Assembly: GCA_964059195.1 (NCBI GenBank)
Contig: CAXKWD010000007.1
Location: 153,693,269 to 153,757,268, forward strand
Reading direction: 5' to 3'
DNA: 64,000 nucleotides
Source of the DNA: Ectobius pallidus
Taxonomy: Eukaryota; Arthropoda; Insecta; Blattodea; Ectobiidae
Shown: positions 20,075 through 26,555 of the stretch, in pieces
Layout of the letters: every line of letters begins with the position of its first letter
How positions within the stretch are numbered: position 1 is the first letter of the stretch
Program-made: the position numbers and the translations under genes
Notes under the pieces: generated by a model
Told to the model about the DNA's origin: nothing
Database searches by the model: none
What the model saw: only the letters and a program-made list of their open reading frames with translations

Positions 20075-22985
20075 TGGGGTTATTTTATGACGTTGCTCTG
20101 TCCTAAAGCAAGTTTACACAAATTTAAGTCAATTTTGTTAAGTTAAACTTTACAAGTATTTTGTATTGATTCCTGTGTAGCACATTCAAATTCATTATAC
20201 CAATTATTGTACCCGAAAACGATATTTTTGTCAAAAACCTAAAAAAAACTATTTCACCTAATGGAAAACCTAAAACAGGGTTTTTAAAAACCTAAAAATC
20301 CGGTCCCTATTCATAACATAGTACAAAGACATCTTTATCTTTACCTCACAGTTTTAGAATAGCACTTACTTCCCTTTCCTTACCATTTTCTCAAGATAGT
20401 TTTCTTTAATTTCAGGGGACAAAGATACTGAATCGTCACAAATAGGTCGAGGTAGGCTGACGGAAAGACTGCTTGCTCAAGGATTGCTCACGCCCAACAT
20501 GCTGCAAGAGCTGCGTCGAGAATGGACTCAGGTACCCCATTTTTTACTATTAATGTAGAAAATTCAAGGAAAGTAAGTTAGAATTTACTCCCTACAGTGA
20601 AATTTCAGTAAAAAGTGCATCAGAGAAACAATTATTTATATTAATTCATAATATCCCCAAGAACAGTTGCTACTTCAATATAATTAACTACTTACTAGTA
20701 ATTGATTTTCATGAGGGTAACCCTCTCGTCAAAAGCTACGTCCAACTACCGAACTTCTGTCTTGTACCACCTGATGATGTTTTTGCAGTTTGAGTTTTTT
20801 CAATTAGGTCTAACTTGTTCTCGCCTGGGATGTCAAAATTTTGGTTATTTCTCCATTTCTGTATGTAGATCTTCTCCCATACAGTCAGTTGAATTGGACG
20901 ATGAAGATTTTTAAGTAGAGCTGCTTCATTTACCACTTGATCTGATCTCCATCCATGTGCTGCTATCATGGACTTTTCCATTTCCCTTTGTCTAATACTT
21001 CTGAAATGTTCTCGTATATGAGTCGAGAAAAACGGTCGTAGGTACCACTCGTTTAGCAGTCTTCTGTACTGTAAGTAGGTTCAAGTAAATAGTTGTGCCT
21101 CCTTTTGTAATTGTGTGTGATATTGTGCCTGTTTGCAAATATTAACACATCTAATAAATTAGAAAGTTTATTAACAACCACATCAGTAATTTTGTAATCA
21201 GTAGTCATGGATCGAAATTCCTATTTTTAATTCCCAAGCTTTTTTGTGTTTGTTTTTAATTTTTAGGACTCGTACAAAAGGTTATAAGATATTTGAATGA
21301 ATCCAGGGACATTACGATATTTAAATTAGCCTGAAGTTTAATACGGCATTGACTGACTGACTGACTGACTCTGTCGGGGTGAAAGGCCTCCAATTGGAGG
21401 TTTCTGATACCTATGTGAATTTTGTTACGGTTATTTTCTGAGAGAGGGCAGAGGGACAGGTGGGACTAGTCGAAAAGTCCGCATCCGCATATTCTCTCAT
21501 TCTTGATCGTTTAACTTTTGGAGTAGATATGCTTACATTCATTGAAGCCAAAACTATAGGATATATATATGTACCCAAATGCTACCTACCCCTGAATAAT
21601 ACCTGAACCCAAATTTTTGGAAAGGCAACATCACAAGAGAAATGAACTCTATCTTGGAAGCTGAACTTATACGTGTGAAAGAAAATTTCTTTAAACGGTG
21701 CCAGTGTTGTGTGGATGCAAGAGGAGGATATTTCTAACATATCTTATGATGAGGTACATGGTTATTTTCATTGTAATTCCAACTGTAACTGTGAGAACCT
21801 GAACCATTACACCGATCGCAGCTTTATTTGCGTAGATATTTCACTCAATCGCTTGAGAGTTGGAGCAGTGCCCGCCGCGAAGCAGAAACCCGCATCATTG
21901 GCCAACTCTTGCGTGGGACTCACTGTAATGTATGGGATATGAGTGGGGATTCAAAATATGTACTTAATAGCCTACTTTAAAGTATTTGAAATTGAGGTCC
22001 ATTATATTGAGATTAAACAGTACAAGGTTTTAAAACAGTGATTAACCTTTGTTAAATTCTAATCTGATGAAATTTCTGAAGATGTTTTGAAGGGAAGAGG
22101 TTCTTTTGCTTTTTAACAGAATGTATTAATTGCCAGTATGGTACTTTAAAGAGATTATATGGTGGATGGGAAATGTCTGTGTCTGTACTCATGTCCATGT
22201 GTCGATATGCACGATAACTCGAATATGCTTTATCAGATTTTCATAAAACTTGGTGTACACATTTATAATGTCCATGGAAAGAAGCCTATTGATTTGGGAC
22301 CTAATTGGTTGACCATTACCGGAGTAACGACTAATTAAAGGTCACATGGTTTTTAAAAGCACGTTAACTATTACTCAGGACCTTGCCTACAATGCAGTCA
22401 GATGTTTGTATATTTATTATACTCGTATTACACCCTGCTTTTAGATGTGAGACATTTGTTGTAATTTTGTTGTGTTATCCCACTTATTCCTTCACATATG
22501 CTTATCAAAATAAAACACATCTAGTTGCTGAATAATTAAACACAGCTACTGTTGATATAAATATTGTGCATTCTATCAAAATGTATAGCTACCGATATCT
22601 ACATTATATTTTAATGTATTTTTCAGTTTAAACGCTCCTGTGCAAGCAATAAACCTAATGTAATGTGCTTATGAAACTTTAGACCTTTGCTCTTGTGTAA
22701 GCCCTGCTTAATGAAACAATGTGGAGTTTATCTCTGAAATCGATTACAAAAATAACTTATTTTTTGCATATCATTATTGCAATTATCACTGATTAAACCA
22801 AAGCATTCTGGCACTTTGTTAAATTGGGTGTACCTGATTTTATTGAGAATGCTTTATTGGGCCTAATTGTTACCAATTACAGCATAAAAAGAAAATTGAC
22901 ACTTTTTCTTAATTCACAGGATGATTCTACAGATCCTCGAGATACAAGACAGAAAAAGACAAGACCCAAAAGAAAGCCCAAATAA
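1250..22985 (+). CDS. SUPV3L1: SUV3/SUPV3L1 mitochondrial RNA helicase, C-terminal part, 7 exons (5' end outside window)
   Basis: SUV3 is an NTP-dependent DExH-box RNA/DNA helicase of the mitochondrial matrix. With polynucleotide phosphorylase it forms the RNA degradosome that clears aberrant and antisense mitochondrial transcripts (family knowledge). Seven exons, each bounded by AG and GT, join in one frame into 336 codons plus stop. In order they carry [13 protein letters not shown] and helicase motif VI ([11 protein letters not shown]), the [21 protein letters not shown] segment, the FARQYS-NEALT-WL segment, the [21 protein letters not shown] signature, [11 protein letters not shown], and a basic tail ending in KRKPK. 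From memory the order and spacing match animal SUV3 throughout, and the human protein is about 786 residues, so roughly the last 43% is present. The helicase N-terminus and transit peptide would lie upstream. Introns run from 1.2 to 10.2 kb and all contain transposon DNA. No frameshift or nonsense change is seen, so the gene looks intact. Confidence 0.95.
1657..1916 (+). pseudogene. Degenerate transposase N-terminus (piggyBac-like?)
   Basis: Reading from ATG at 1657 gives [16 protein letters not shown], a stop, then a Ser/Asp/Glu-rich stretch ([30 protein letters not shown]), another stop, and more of the same frame. A short basic start, a helix such as SEIDELI and an acidic serine-rich segment resemble the N-termini of piggyBac-type transposases. 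Two in-frame stops show it is dead. The assignment is tentative. Confidence 0.3.
2036..2350 (-). mobile_element. LINE (non-LTR retrotransposon) 3'-terminal ORF fragment
   Basis: The minus strand reads [20 protein letters not shown], then [14 protein letters not shown], then stops. R-x-x-G-R-x-R-x-RWEDNI-DL and DW-LAQ are the hallmark end of endonuclease-reverse transcriptase proteins of non-LTR retrotransposons. A better copy of the same region lies at 50440-50667. It is 5'-truncated and inactive. Confidence 0.75.
3255..3441 (-). mobile_element. SINE-A, 3' half (split copy)
   Basis: The stretch ggcacatgaaggtggtaagg followed by ctttacctccaggattgctcc matches, on the minus strand, the body of the intact SINE-A copies at 33821-34128 and 56829-57130. 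It stops at about caattaaaag. The tRNA-like head appears 1.7 kb further on (5120-5190), so the SINE was split by a later insertion. Confidence 0.65.
3442..5060. mobile_element. Foldback-type inverted-repeat element inside SINE-A, itself interrupted
   Basis: Two sets of inverted arms can be paired: about 3425-3465 with 5015-5058, and about 3946-4072 with 4149-4231 plus 4948-5005. Shared words include ctttcatagagtcttcctcagg and its complement, and the paired tttgtccaccatcgatt and aatcgatggtggacaaa. The right arm is broken by the hAT insertion 4232-4939. The left arm has about 480 extra bases (about 3467-3945), including an imperfect hairpin at 3487-3595 built on acgggtc/gacccgt. No ORF. Confidence 0.55.
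4232..4939. mobile_element. hAT-like element, TSD TTATGAGC
   Basis: The ends CAGTGGCGATTATTCC and (reverse complement of the right end) CAGTGGCGACTCCTGG are inverted. They are flanked by a perfect 8-bp duplication, TTATGAGC, at 4224-4231 and 4940-4947. The CAGTGGCG end and 8-bp duplication are typical of hAT. The 61-codon ORF inside has no recognisable feature. It inserted into the right arm of an older foldback element. Confidence 0.85.
5120..5190 (-). mobile_element. SINE-A, tRNA-like 5' head (split copy)
   Basis: gatctcaccagagatc followed by acccgcgaccttctggtttg corresponds, on the minus strand, to the head of SINE-A with its decayed B box. It continues the fragment that ends at 3441 after removal of the intervening 1.7 kb. 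Confidence 0.6.
5311..5469 (+). CDS. SUPV3L1: SUV3 exon B
   Basis: 53 codons, phase 0 at both ends, between ctcttacag (AG at 5309-5310) and gtatgt at 5470. The product reads [14 protein letters not shown], then [17 protein letters not shown] and TLSNLM. This is the conserved linker after the second RecA domain of SUV3. The following intron (5470-6812) is almost wholly a nested transposon. Confidence 0.94.
6124..6554. mobile_element. Palindromic MITE, TA target duplication
   Basis: The ends CAGGTA... and ...AACCTG are flanked by TA. Long arms share ctaaaatatctaagttgccg followed by atatgagcc, and the inverse. The same family is at 32453-32901. TA duplication and palindromic form suggest mobilisation by a Tc1/mariner-type transposase (inference). 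Its left end is interrupted by the hAT at 6134-6426; without it the element is about 130 bases. Confidence 0.7.
6134..6426. mobile_element. Short hAT-like MITE, TSD GGTAGGGG
   Basis: The ends CAGAGGCGGATCCA and TGGATCCGCCCCTG are inverted, 13 of 14 matching. They are flanked by a perfect 8-bp duplication, GGTAGGGG (6126-6133 and 6427-6434). 293 bases, no ORF. This is the innermost level of the three-level nest in this SUV3 intron. Confidence 0.85.
6813..6992 (+). CDS. SUPV3L1: SUV3 exon C
   Basis: 60 codons, phase 0 at both ends, between tctgttttag (AG at 6811-6812) and gtaagt at 6993. It encodes [15 protein letters not shown], then DDFK-like [28 protein letters not shown] and [10 protein letters not shown]. 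The [11 protein letters not shown] run is a strong SUV3 hallmark. Overlapping ORFs in other frames are shadows. Confidence 0.94.
7329..8008. mobile_element. Palindromic mariner derivative
   Basis: The ends CGAGGGTGAATCAAATGAAA and (reverse complement) CGAGGGAGAATCAAGTGAAA are flanked by TA. The inversion continues far inside: 7329-7560 and about 7770-8008 are inverted copies of the same mariner 3' end, including the C-terminal transposase codons. One element end has therefore been duplicated in head-to-head form. It is non-autonomous and lies in the SUV3 intron 6993-8171. Confidence 0.8.
7485..7802 (-). pseudogene. Mariner transposase fragment, C-terminal
   Basis: The minus frame encodes [43 protein letters not shown] and VHEWLQ, the C-terminal part of mariner DD34D transposases. 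In active members the first motif carries an Asp (HDNARPH) that is missing here, and PDLAPSD is PGLAPSD. It is therefore catalytically dead (inference). The N-terminal half is absent. Confidence 0.8.
8172..8320 (+). CDS. SUPV3L1: SUV3 exon D
   Basis: 149 nt, acceptor ttttcag ending at 8171, donor gtaagt at 8321. It reads [18 protein letters not shown], then [13 protein letters not shown] and [15 protein letters not shown]. It ends with AG of a serine codon completed by the next exon, giving LWL-S-YRFMD across the junction as in the family. It belongs to the SUV3 C-terminal helical domain. Confidence 0.94.
8725..9472. mobile_element. Palindromic MITE with TTAA target duplication (piggyBac-type)
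   Basis: TTAA at 8721-8724 and 9473-9476 flanks inverted ends GGGGGGCATA and TATGTCCCCC. Long imperfect arms carry ggtgaaattcatagg/cctatgaatttcacc and gtcagattgcaagattg-type words. TTAA duplication is the hallmark of piggyBac mobilisation. No transposase remains; the 64-codon ORF inside is not recognisable. Confidence 0.65.
9514..9904 (+). mobile_element. SINE-B, full copy with 12-bp target duplication
   Basis: The tRNA-like head has an A-box-like tagaggtagcgtgcc and a B-box-like gggatcaaaccc, with a pairing gtcgactgcgg/ccgcagtcga stem. A conserved body follows (cacggagtcctccgggaggg, tttctcggccctttcacgtc, aaacctccacttggaggtcc). The direct repeat ATATTTAGATAT flanks it at 9502-9513 and 9905-9916, as expected for LINE-driven insertion. 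Other copies: 11453-11825, 21366-21466 and 53470-53824. Confidence 0.85.
10033..10232 (+). CDS. SUPV3L1: SUV3 exon E
   Basis: 200 nt, acceptor tatttgcag ending at 10032, donor gtaaac at 10233. After the split serine codon it reads [20 protein letters not shown] and [11 protein letters not shown], then a less conserved, charged stretch ending SYLR. It leaves one base (G) for the next exon. The downstream intron is the longest seen, 10.2 kb. Confidence 0.93.
10300..10390 (+). repeat. Possible tRNA-derived SINE head
   Basis: gaagtggtgacatgg followed by a B-box-like aggttcaatcctg, spaced as in a tRNA promoter. No second copy is seen in the window, so the call is weak. Confidence 0.3.
10690..10760. 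repeat. ATT/ATC microsatellite
   Basis: A run of (ATT)n and ATC-like trinucleotides with interruptions. The low-complexity poly-Ile ORF on the minus strand is an artefact. Confidence 0.9.
11114..11527 (+). repeat. 0.4 kb duplicated segment, copy 1
   Basis: From gaaaaacggtcgtaggtacc through gttacggttattttctgag this is nearly identical (about ten differences by eye) to 21026-21443, in the same orientation 9.9 kb away. Its right end is the 3' part of an inverted SINE-B. The left about 330 bases are of unknown type and end in a (GACT)n run. The two copies lie in successive SUV3 introns on either side of the exon at 20416. Confidence 0.85.
11453..11825 (-). mobile_element. SINE-B copy
   Basis: On the minus strand this matches the SINE-B at 9514-9904: the gcctccaattggaggtttc end, tgtccagaggctctaattta, ccagaggactctgtgcc, and the tRNA-like head ending gccgggtttgatcccgc. 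A short internal duplication (tttttacattcggaaaaatcc, twice) lies at 11704-11745. Confidence 0.8.
12650..13100 (-). pseudogene. Dead transposase of the mariner superfamily
   Basis: On the minus strand one frame reads [19 protein letters not shown], a stop, then [17 protein letters not shown] and [18 protein letters not shown]. After further damage it continues [18 protein letters not shown] and [11 protein letters not shown], then a stop. The QQDxxTAHA block, followed about 90 residues later by a Tyr-x-x-Cys-like end, is the C-terminal half of a DDE transposase common in insects. Several in-frame stops and a frame change show it is inactive. Confidence 0.65.
13620..14080 (+). repeat. T-rich degenerate tandem repeat
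   Basis: About 450 bases built from variants of tttttaattttggattttt and ttggactttt with drifting spacing. It abuts the 5' edge of the LINE fragment at 14084. Not coding. Confidence 0.8.
14084..14900 (+). pseudogene. LINE (jockey/I-like) reverse transcriptase C-terminus, frameshifted, with 3' tail
   Basis: An open frame from about 14141 reads [45 protein letters not shown] and YNTRQKKS. After a frame change in an A-run near 14580-14590 the neighbouring frame continues [20 protein letters not shown] and KLFNKLP-to-VVQEWL before a stop at 14787. This order (thumb region, LxYGLLLWG-like, KKAVR, LFNKLP) is typical of the end of non-LTR retrotransposon polymerases. A (TATGAA)n-like tail at 14878-14900 marks the 3' end. 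An inverted copy of bases 14080-14157 sits at 19342-19425. Confidence 0.8.
15618..15660. repeat. (AAT)n microsatellite
   Basis: About 13 uninterrupted AAT units. Confidence 0.95.
15713..16192. mobile_element. TIR element embedded in a (TAC)n microsatellite
   Basis: The ends GCGAAAATTCAAATATAAGT and (reverse complement) GCGAAATTCAAATATAAGTA are inverted. The left end follows (TAC)7 at 15692-15712, and the right end is followed by (ACT)n at 16193-16208. The 132-codon ORF inside shows no known motif. The superfamily is unassigned, because a trinucleotide flank hides the target duplication. Confidence 0.6.
16287..16995. mobile_element. hAT-like element, TSD GTCTATAT
   Basis: The ends CAGCGTTTCTTAAACTTTTT and (reverse complement) CAGCGTTTCTCAAGCTATGG are inverted, with a perfect 8-bp duplication, GTCTATAT, at 16279-16286 and 16996-17003. 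The CAGnGTTTCTCAAnC end is widespread among animal hAT elements. 709 bases, no transposase ORF. Confidence 0.88.
17100..17280 (-). repeat. Probable tRNA-derived SINE head
   Basis: On the minus strand, ggtggcataggcaa (A-box-like) is followed by gagttcaaatcaaacc (B-box-like), with flanking gaggt/acctc. Single copy in the window. Confidence 0.4.
17282..17827. other. Unassigned intron sequence
   Basis: A/T-rich DNA inside the SUV3 intron, up to the 8-bp tandem repeat. The last 300 bases and the sequence after the repeat look like one interspersed repeat unit around it, but no second copy is in the window. Confidence 0.4.
17828..17926. repeat. Octamer tandem repeat (ACAGACGG)n
   Basis: About twelve copies of an 8-bp unit with one G-to-A or C-to-T type variant and one 4-base slip near 17910. 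Because 8 is not a multiple of 3, all three frames of each strand stay open here; the Thr-Asp-Gly-Gln and Ser-Val-Cys-Pro ORFs are artefacts. Confidence 0.95.
19342..19425 (-). mobile_element. LINE fragment, inverted relative to 14084
   Basis: The reverse complement of this stretch is almost identical to 14080-14157 (ggtggaaaatatactagcta followed by attttattcaaaataaggg). Similarity stops abruptly at both ends. Confidence 0.8.
19469..20309. mobile_element. hAT-like element, TSD TTCATAAC
   Basis: The ends TAGGGACCGGATTTTTAGG and CCTAAAAATCCGGTCCCTA are perfectly inverted over 19 bases. A perfect 8-bp duplication, TTCATAAC, flanks it (19461-19468 and 20310-20317). Subterminal cctaaa-type repeats are abundant. 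A (CTT)10 run lies at 20044-20073. Same subfamily as 330-1167. It ends 106 bases before a SUV3 exon. Confidence 0.9.
20416..20531 (+). CDS. SUPV3L1: SUV3 exon F
   Basis: 116 nt, acceptor aatttcag ending at 20415. The donor at 20532 is gtaccc, weaker than the others. With the carried G it reads [20 protein letters not shown] and [19 protein letters not shown]. GLLTPxML is conserved near the end of animal SUV3. The exon is flanked on both sides, in the adjoining introns, by two direct copies of one 0.4 kb segment (about 11114-11527 and 21026-21443). Confidence 0.92.
21026..21466 (+). repeat. 0.4 kb duplicated segment, copy 2, with truncated SINE-B (minus strand, 21366-21466)
   Basis: Direct counterpart of 11114-11527. 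The SINE-B part begins at the (GACT)n run and extends a little further than the shared segment, ending at gagggacaggtgg before unrelated sequence. Confidence 0.85.
21630..21950 (+). repeat. Interspersed repeat R1, copy 1
   Basis: Shares an unbroken 300-base alignment with 23510-23820 (gctgaacttat, ggttattttcattgtaattc, gtgagaacctgaa, accgatcgc, ttggccaactcttgcgtggg). An open frame exists in both copies, but most differences fall at codon positions 1 and 2, so it does not evolve like protein-coding DNA. Unknown family. Confidence 0.8.
22130..22860 (+). repeat. Interspersed repeat R2, compact copy
   Basis: Matches 25050-26105 in order: gccagtatggtactttaaag, cgaatatgctttatcagatt, tttataatgtccatgg, the ccttcacatatgcttatcaa block, and the gcatatcattattgcaatta block near its right end. 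It has one copy of the central unit where the other copy has four. Confidence 0.75.
22920..22985 (+). CDS. SUPV3L1: SUV3 exon G: basic C-terminal tail and stop
   Basis: The acceptor aattcacag ends at 22919. Twenty-one codons follow ([20 protein letters not shown], then K) and the stop TAA at 22983-22985. A short Lys/Arg-rich tail is expected for SUV3. AATAAA overlaps the stop region, but a strong donor-like sequence (gtggtaagt, GT at 22996) follows within 11 bases, so the 3' UTR may be spliced. Confidence 0.9.
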   Translation, partial: DDSTDPRDTRQKKTRPKRKPK

Positions 22986-23054
22986 ATAAATACGTGGTAA
23001 GTACTTGCAGTCTCTTAATTCAAGTATCTTATTCAAACACCAATCATAACACAG

Positions 23055-23370
23055 CCCAACAAAAAAGAACTTTTTGTTTGGTGTCTTAGATGTTTTACCG
23101 GATTTTGGCTATACTTAGTGTGCTTATTCAAAATATGTGAACAGTTTTTCTCTACCAGCTGTACTTTTATTAACTTATAACCTCTTTCGCAAAACAAAAT
23201 GTTGCTTGATAATATAGCTAGTGAAGGTTCTTGACCATACTTTGGACACGTAGGACAAAAACTGTATGAGGTACAGAAAAACTAAAAGCTGGATTATTTT
23301 CTGGCCCTCAAATTGACAGCTCATAAGTCATAAACGACTGTACAATATGTGATAATATCAATTTTTTTAA
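23055..23370 (+). repeat. Interspersed repeat R3, plus copy
   Basis: The reverse complement matches 59705-60055: cagcccaacaaaaaagaac, tggctatacttagtgtgctt, gtgaacagtttttctctacc, gaaggttcttgaccatactt and ctcaaattgacagctcataa. The minus copy carries about 40 more bases near 59895-59935. No ORF of note. Confidence 0.8.
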
Positions 23371-23509
23371 AGACTCCATGTTATTTCTGTACTTGTGAGA
23401 TAACTGACTAAATATATGGGAAATTGACCCATACACTTTATTTTTCAAATTCCCCCATAATTTATATTCACATACTGTTAGAAGAACTTAAAGACACTAT
23501 CACATAGGC

Positions 23510-23820
23510 CTATCACACGAGAAATTAACTCTGTCTCGAAAGCTGAACTTATGTTCGTGCAAGAAAATTCCCTAAAAAGGTGCCAGTATTGTGTGAATGC
23601 AAGAGGAGAACATTTACGACATCTTTTGTGATGAAGTACGTGGTTATTTTCATTGTAATTTTAACTGTACATGTGAGAACCTGAATCATCACACCGATCG
23701 CGGCTTTCTTTGCGTAGATATTTTACCAGATTGCTCGGGAGTTGGAGCTGTGCCCGCCGCGATGCAGAAAGCCTCGTCATTGGCCAACTCTTGCGTGGGA
23801 CTCACTGTAGTTGCTCCTCA
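23510..23820 (+). repeat. Interspersed repeat R1, copy 2
   Basis: Second copy of the repeat at 21630-21950, same strand, 1.9 kb away, just beyond the last SUV3 coding exon. Confidence 0.8.
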
Positions 23821-24171
23821 AATTTTGTACTCGGCAGCAATGGCTTTCAGCGAAGAACCTCTGTTCTAAGTAGAAAATTTCCAGTTTCCAGTGTATTTTT
23901 GTTTAAGTCCCCCCTCTCACCCCCCTAGTTTGAGAAAAATCAATATTATCGAAGAGCAATATTGATATCACAATATTATCAGAACTAAATCGATGTCAAA
24001 ATATCATAACAGATATCAATAATATCAATATCCCTCTGTACTTCCCACGTCAGTGCTCTTATTTGCTGGTGAACAAGTTACAGTCAAGTTATCAGTCACC
24101 TGAGTAGCTTTTATGGGTTTTCCTTACATAAATATTGCAAATGAATAATTTGTACATTCTGTTGGTTTCAG

Positions 24172-24440
24172 AAAGGCGGAAAGAGCAGAAGAGTAACTGG
24201 ATGGTGGAATGAATGTAAAATTACTCATGTAAATACATTACTTTTAGATTTCATTTATTTAGAAAGTTTTCCTGTATGTTTTGTAGTAAAAGTTGTTTAA
24301 TAAGTATGTTATTTTCATCAAAACCAAATGTAAGTCTCTGATGAACTTTTTTGTGGAATGTATTTATTTTGAAAGTACATTAAAAGTAAGCTGATGAAAG
24401 ATGACAGCATTGTATAAACTTAGTTTCATTTAAAAGATAA
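24172..24440 (+). other. Candidate spliced 3' UTR exon of SUV3
   Basis: A donor-like gtaagt sits at 22996, 11 bases after the SUV3 stop, and the next plausible acceptor is ttggtttcag ending at 24171. The following 270 bases are A/T-rich and unlike the surrounding repeats, with an ATTAAA poly(A)-like signal at 24379-24384. The proposed intron would contain the repeat copy at 23510-23820. This is inference; a simpler alternative is that transcription ends soon after the stop. Confidence 0.3.
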
Positions 24441-24500
24441 ATACAGTAGAGCCCCGATTCAAGAGTACCTCGATTTAACATCTTCCTTCATTTTACATCA
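24437..24500 (+). other. Single pogo-like terminus
   Basis: tacagtagagccccgattca resembles CAGTnnnnCCCC ends of pogo/Tigger elements preceded by TA. No matching right end was found, so this may be a truncated copy or chance. Confidence 0.25.
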
Positions 24501-25143
24501 ATTTTTCAAAATCCCAAATTTTAACACGTATATAACCTGGACAAAAAAATGGTCAATTGAAAAAATATGTCTAATGAGGCTGCTTTTACATGATAGATAT
24601 GTAACTGATAAAATGTTGACAGAATACATTCTAAAACAAAGGGACAGACCTGAAAATATTTCCTTTGGGAGGGGGGGATCAGTGGCATACCAATAGCCTG
24701 GGGCGCTAATCAATATGGGGGCCTATACAATGTTCACTAATTATACCATTCACACAGTTTACAGAAATATACGATAGTAAACTGCCTAATTCACTATATT
24801 TCTTTGAACCCTGAATAAACTATTTAGTAACGATTTACCTGCATAGTTTTTCCTTTTGTGATTCACGTGTTTTATATGCATTAGTTCAACTTTGCTTTTT
24901 TATCGTAAGCTTGGTTAGAGTGCCAGTATTTGAACTGCCTTATGTATGAAAGAAATCCACGTTAGTATGCAATTCCTTCGGCCATGGTATTTATAGGTAG
25001 GTCAAGTCAATAGTTGTGCTTTTACAATATTATTTTATGATTGAATTATTAAGTGCCAGTATGGTACTTTATGAGATTGTGTGTGGGGGATGGAAAAATG
25101 TCTGTTTGTCTGTTTGTCTATCTGTCTGTCCGTGCGTCTGTAC

Positions 25144-25745
25144 GCGCCATAACTCAAATACGCTTTATCGGATTTGCATGAAACTTGGTATACGCATTTA
25201 TAATGTCCATGGGGAGAACCCTATTGATACTTAACCAAATCGGTCCAGTGGTACCGGCGTCAAACCCAATTTAGTGTTTTTATTTAAAAGCGCCATAACA
25301 CAAATATGCTTTTCTTGGATTTTCATGAAACTTGATATACACGTTTATAATGTCCATGGTTAGTTGTCTGTTGAAATTGGACCAAATCGGTTGGCCGGTA
25401 CCGGAATAATGCCCAATTTAGTGCATTTTTATGGTATTATATAACAAAAGGCCCCATAACTCAAATATGCTTTATCGGATTTTCATGAAACTTGATAGAC
25501 ACGTTTATAATGTCCATGGTTAGTTGTCTGTTGAAATTGGACCAAATCGGTTGGCCGGTACCGGAATAATGCCCAATTTAGTGCATTTTTATGGTATTAT
25601 ATAACAAAAGGCCCCATAACTCAAATATGCTTTATCGGATTTTCATGAAACTTGATATAAACATTTATAACGTCCATGGCCAGAAGCCTATTAGTTTTGG
25701 ACCTAATCGGTTGACCGGTACCAGAGTAACTAATTAAAGGCCACA
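25144..25745 (+). repeat. Tandem array, about 160-bp unit, 4 copies
   Basis: Units begin at gcgccataactcaaat (25144), 25290, 25451 and 25611. The last spacing is exactly 160 bases. The segment from about 25340 to 25500 and the next 160 bases are identical over long runs, so that duplication is recent. Each unit carries tttatcggattttcatgaaa and tttataatgtccatgg. Confidence 0.9.
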
Positions 25746-25825
25746 TGTTTTTTAATTTTTGTCTACCAGTATAATTTCATAGTTAACACTATTCCTTCAC
25801 ATATGCTTATCAAACAATACCGTCA

Positions 25826-25960
25826 AACTGACTGAGTTGGCCAAATGGTAACGCCTTGGAGTCATATTCTGGAGGTCCCCGTATCAAATCCCGGAGCCGG
25901 GCCGACTTGACATGGATCTTTTTTATTTTATTTTTTATTTTTATGTGAGTGCACGATTGT
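25826..25960 (+). mobile_element. tRNA-derived SINE-like insertion
   Basis: ttggccaaatggtaacgcc (A-box-like) and ccgtatcaaatcccgg (B-box-like) at tRNA spacing, followed by an A/T tail (ttttatttta...). It interrupts repeat R2. Confidence 0.5.
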
Positions 25961-26353
25961 CAAGGTATCACAAATCTGTAGTTCTGACGCTGGTTGATTT
26001 TAATCTGATTAGAAAAACTTATTTCTGCATATCATAATTGCAATTATAATTGATTCAACAAAAACATACTGGTACTTTGTTATATCAGTTTACCTGATTT
26101 TATTTCTAAACTGAACCAGATACTCACCACGGGAAAACCAAAAGAGCATTAGCTAGCCCCTAGGATCAAACCTGTCATTAAATGAGATATATAAGCCACC
26201 CGAGCAGCTTCAGTCTGTGTTACCTGAAATAGTGGGCGCTTGGAATATTTTCTGGAAGTTTGGAAAGGGAATGGTTCAATCAGATATGTTTTCAGTTAAG
26301 AAGAGACCCTTTGTGCTTCCAAAATTAGCCATTTTCAGTTTCTGGTTTTGAAA

Positions 26354-26480
26354 CACTACAAACAGACAAACAAACAAACAAACAATCAAACAAACAAGAA
26401 AAGAAAAGAAGGAAGGAAGAAAGAAAGAAAGAAAGAAAGAAAAGACAGAAAAGAAAAGAAAGAAAAGAAAAGAAGAAAAA
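26354..26480. repeat. (AAAC)n then (AAAG)n microsatellites
   Basis: Adjacent purine-rich runs with interruptions. Confidence 0.95.
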
Positions 26481-26555
26481 AGCTCTGTTTCTTGTAAGCC
26501 TCATATTCAAACAGTGACTATTTTGAAGCCAGATTTTTTCTATGAGAACTATCAT

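Larger units (their letters stand above)
25050..26105 (+). repeat. Interspersed repeat R2, expanded copy
   Basis: Same repeat as 22130-22860 but enlarged by an internal tandem array (25144-25745) and by a SINE-like insertion (25826-25960). Left block: tgccagtatggtactttatg; right block: ttctgcatatcataattgca. Confidence 0.75.

Noticed and set aside
21709..23928. Two similar ORFs (77 and 90 codons) with GYFHCN-NC-CENLNH, suggesting a conserved Cys-rich peptide
   Set aside because: Between the copies most differences fall at first and second codon positions, not third; the similarity is that of a dispersed DNA repeat.
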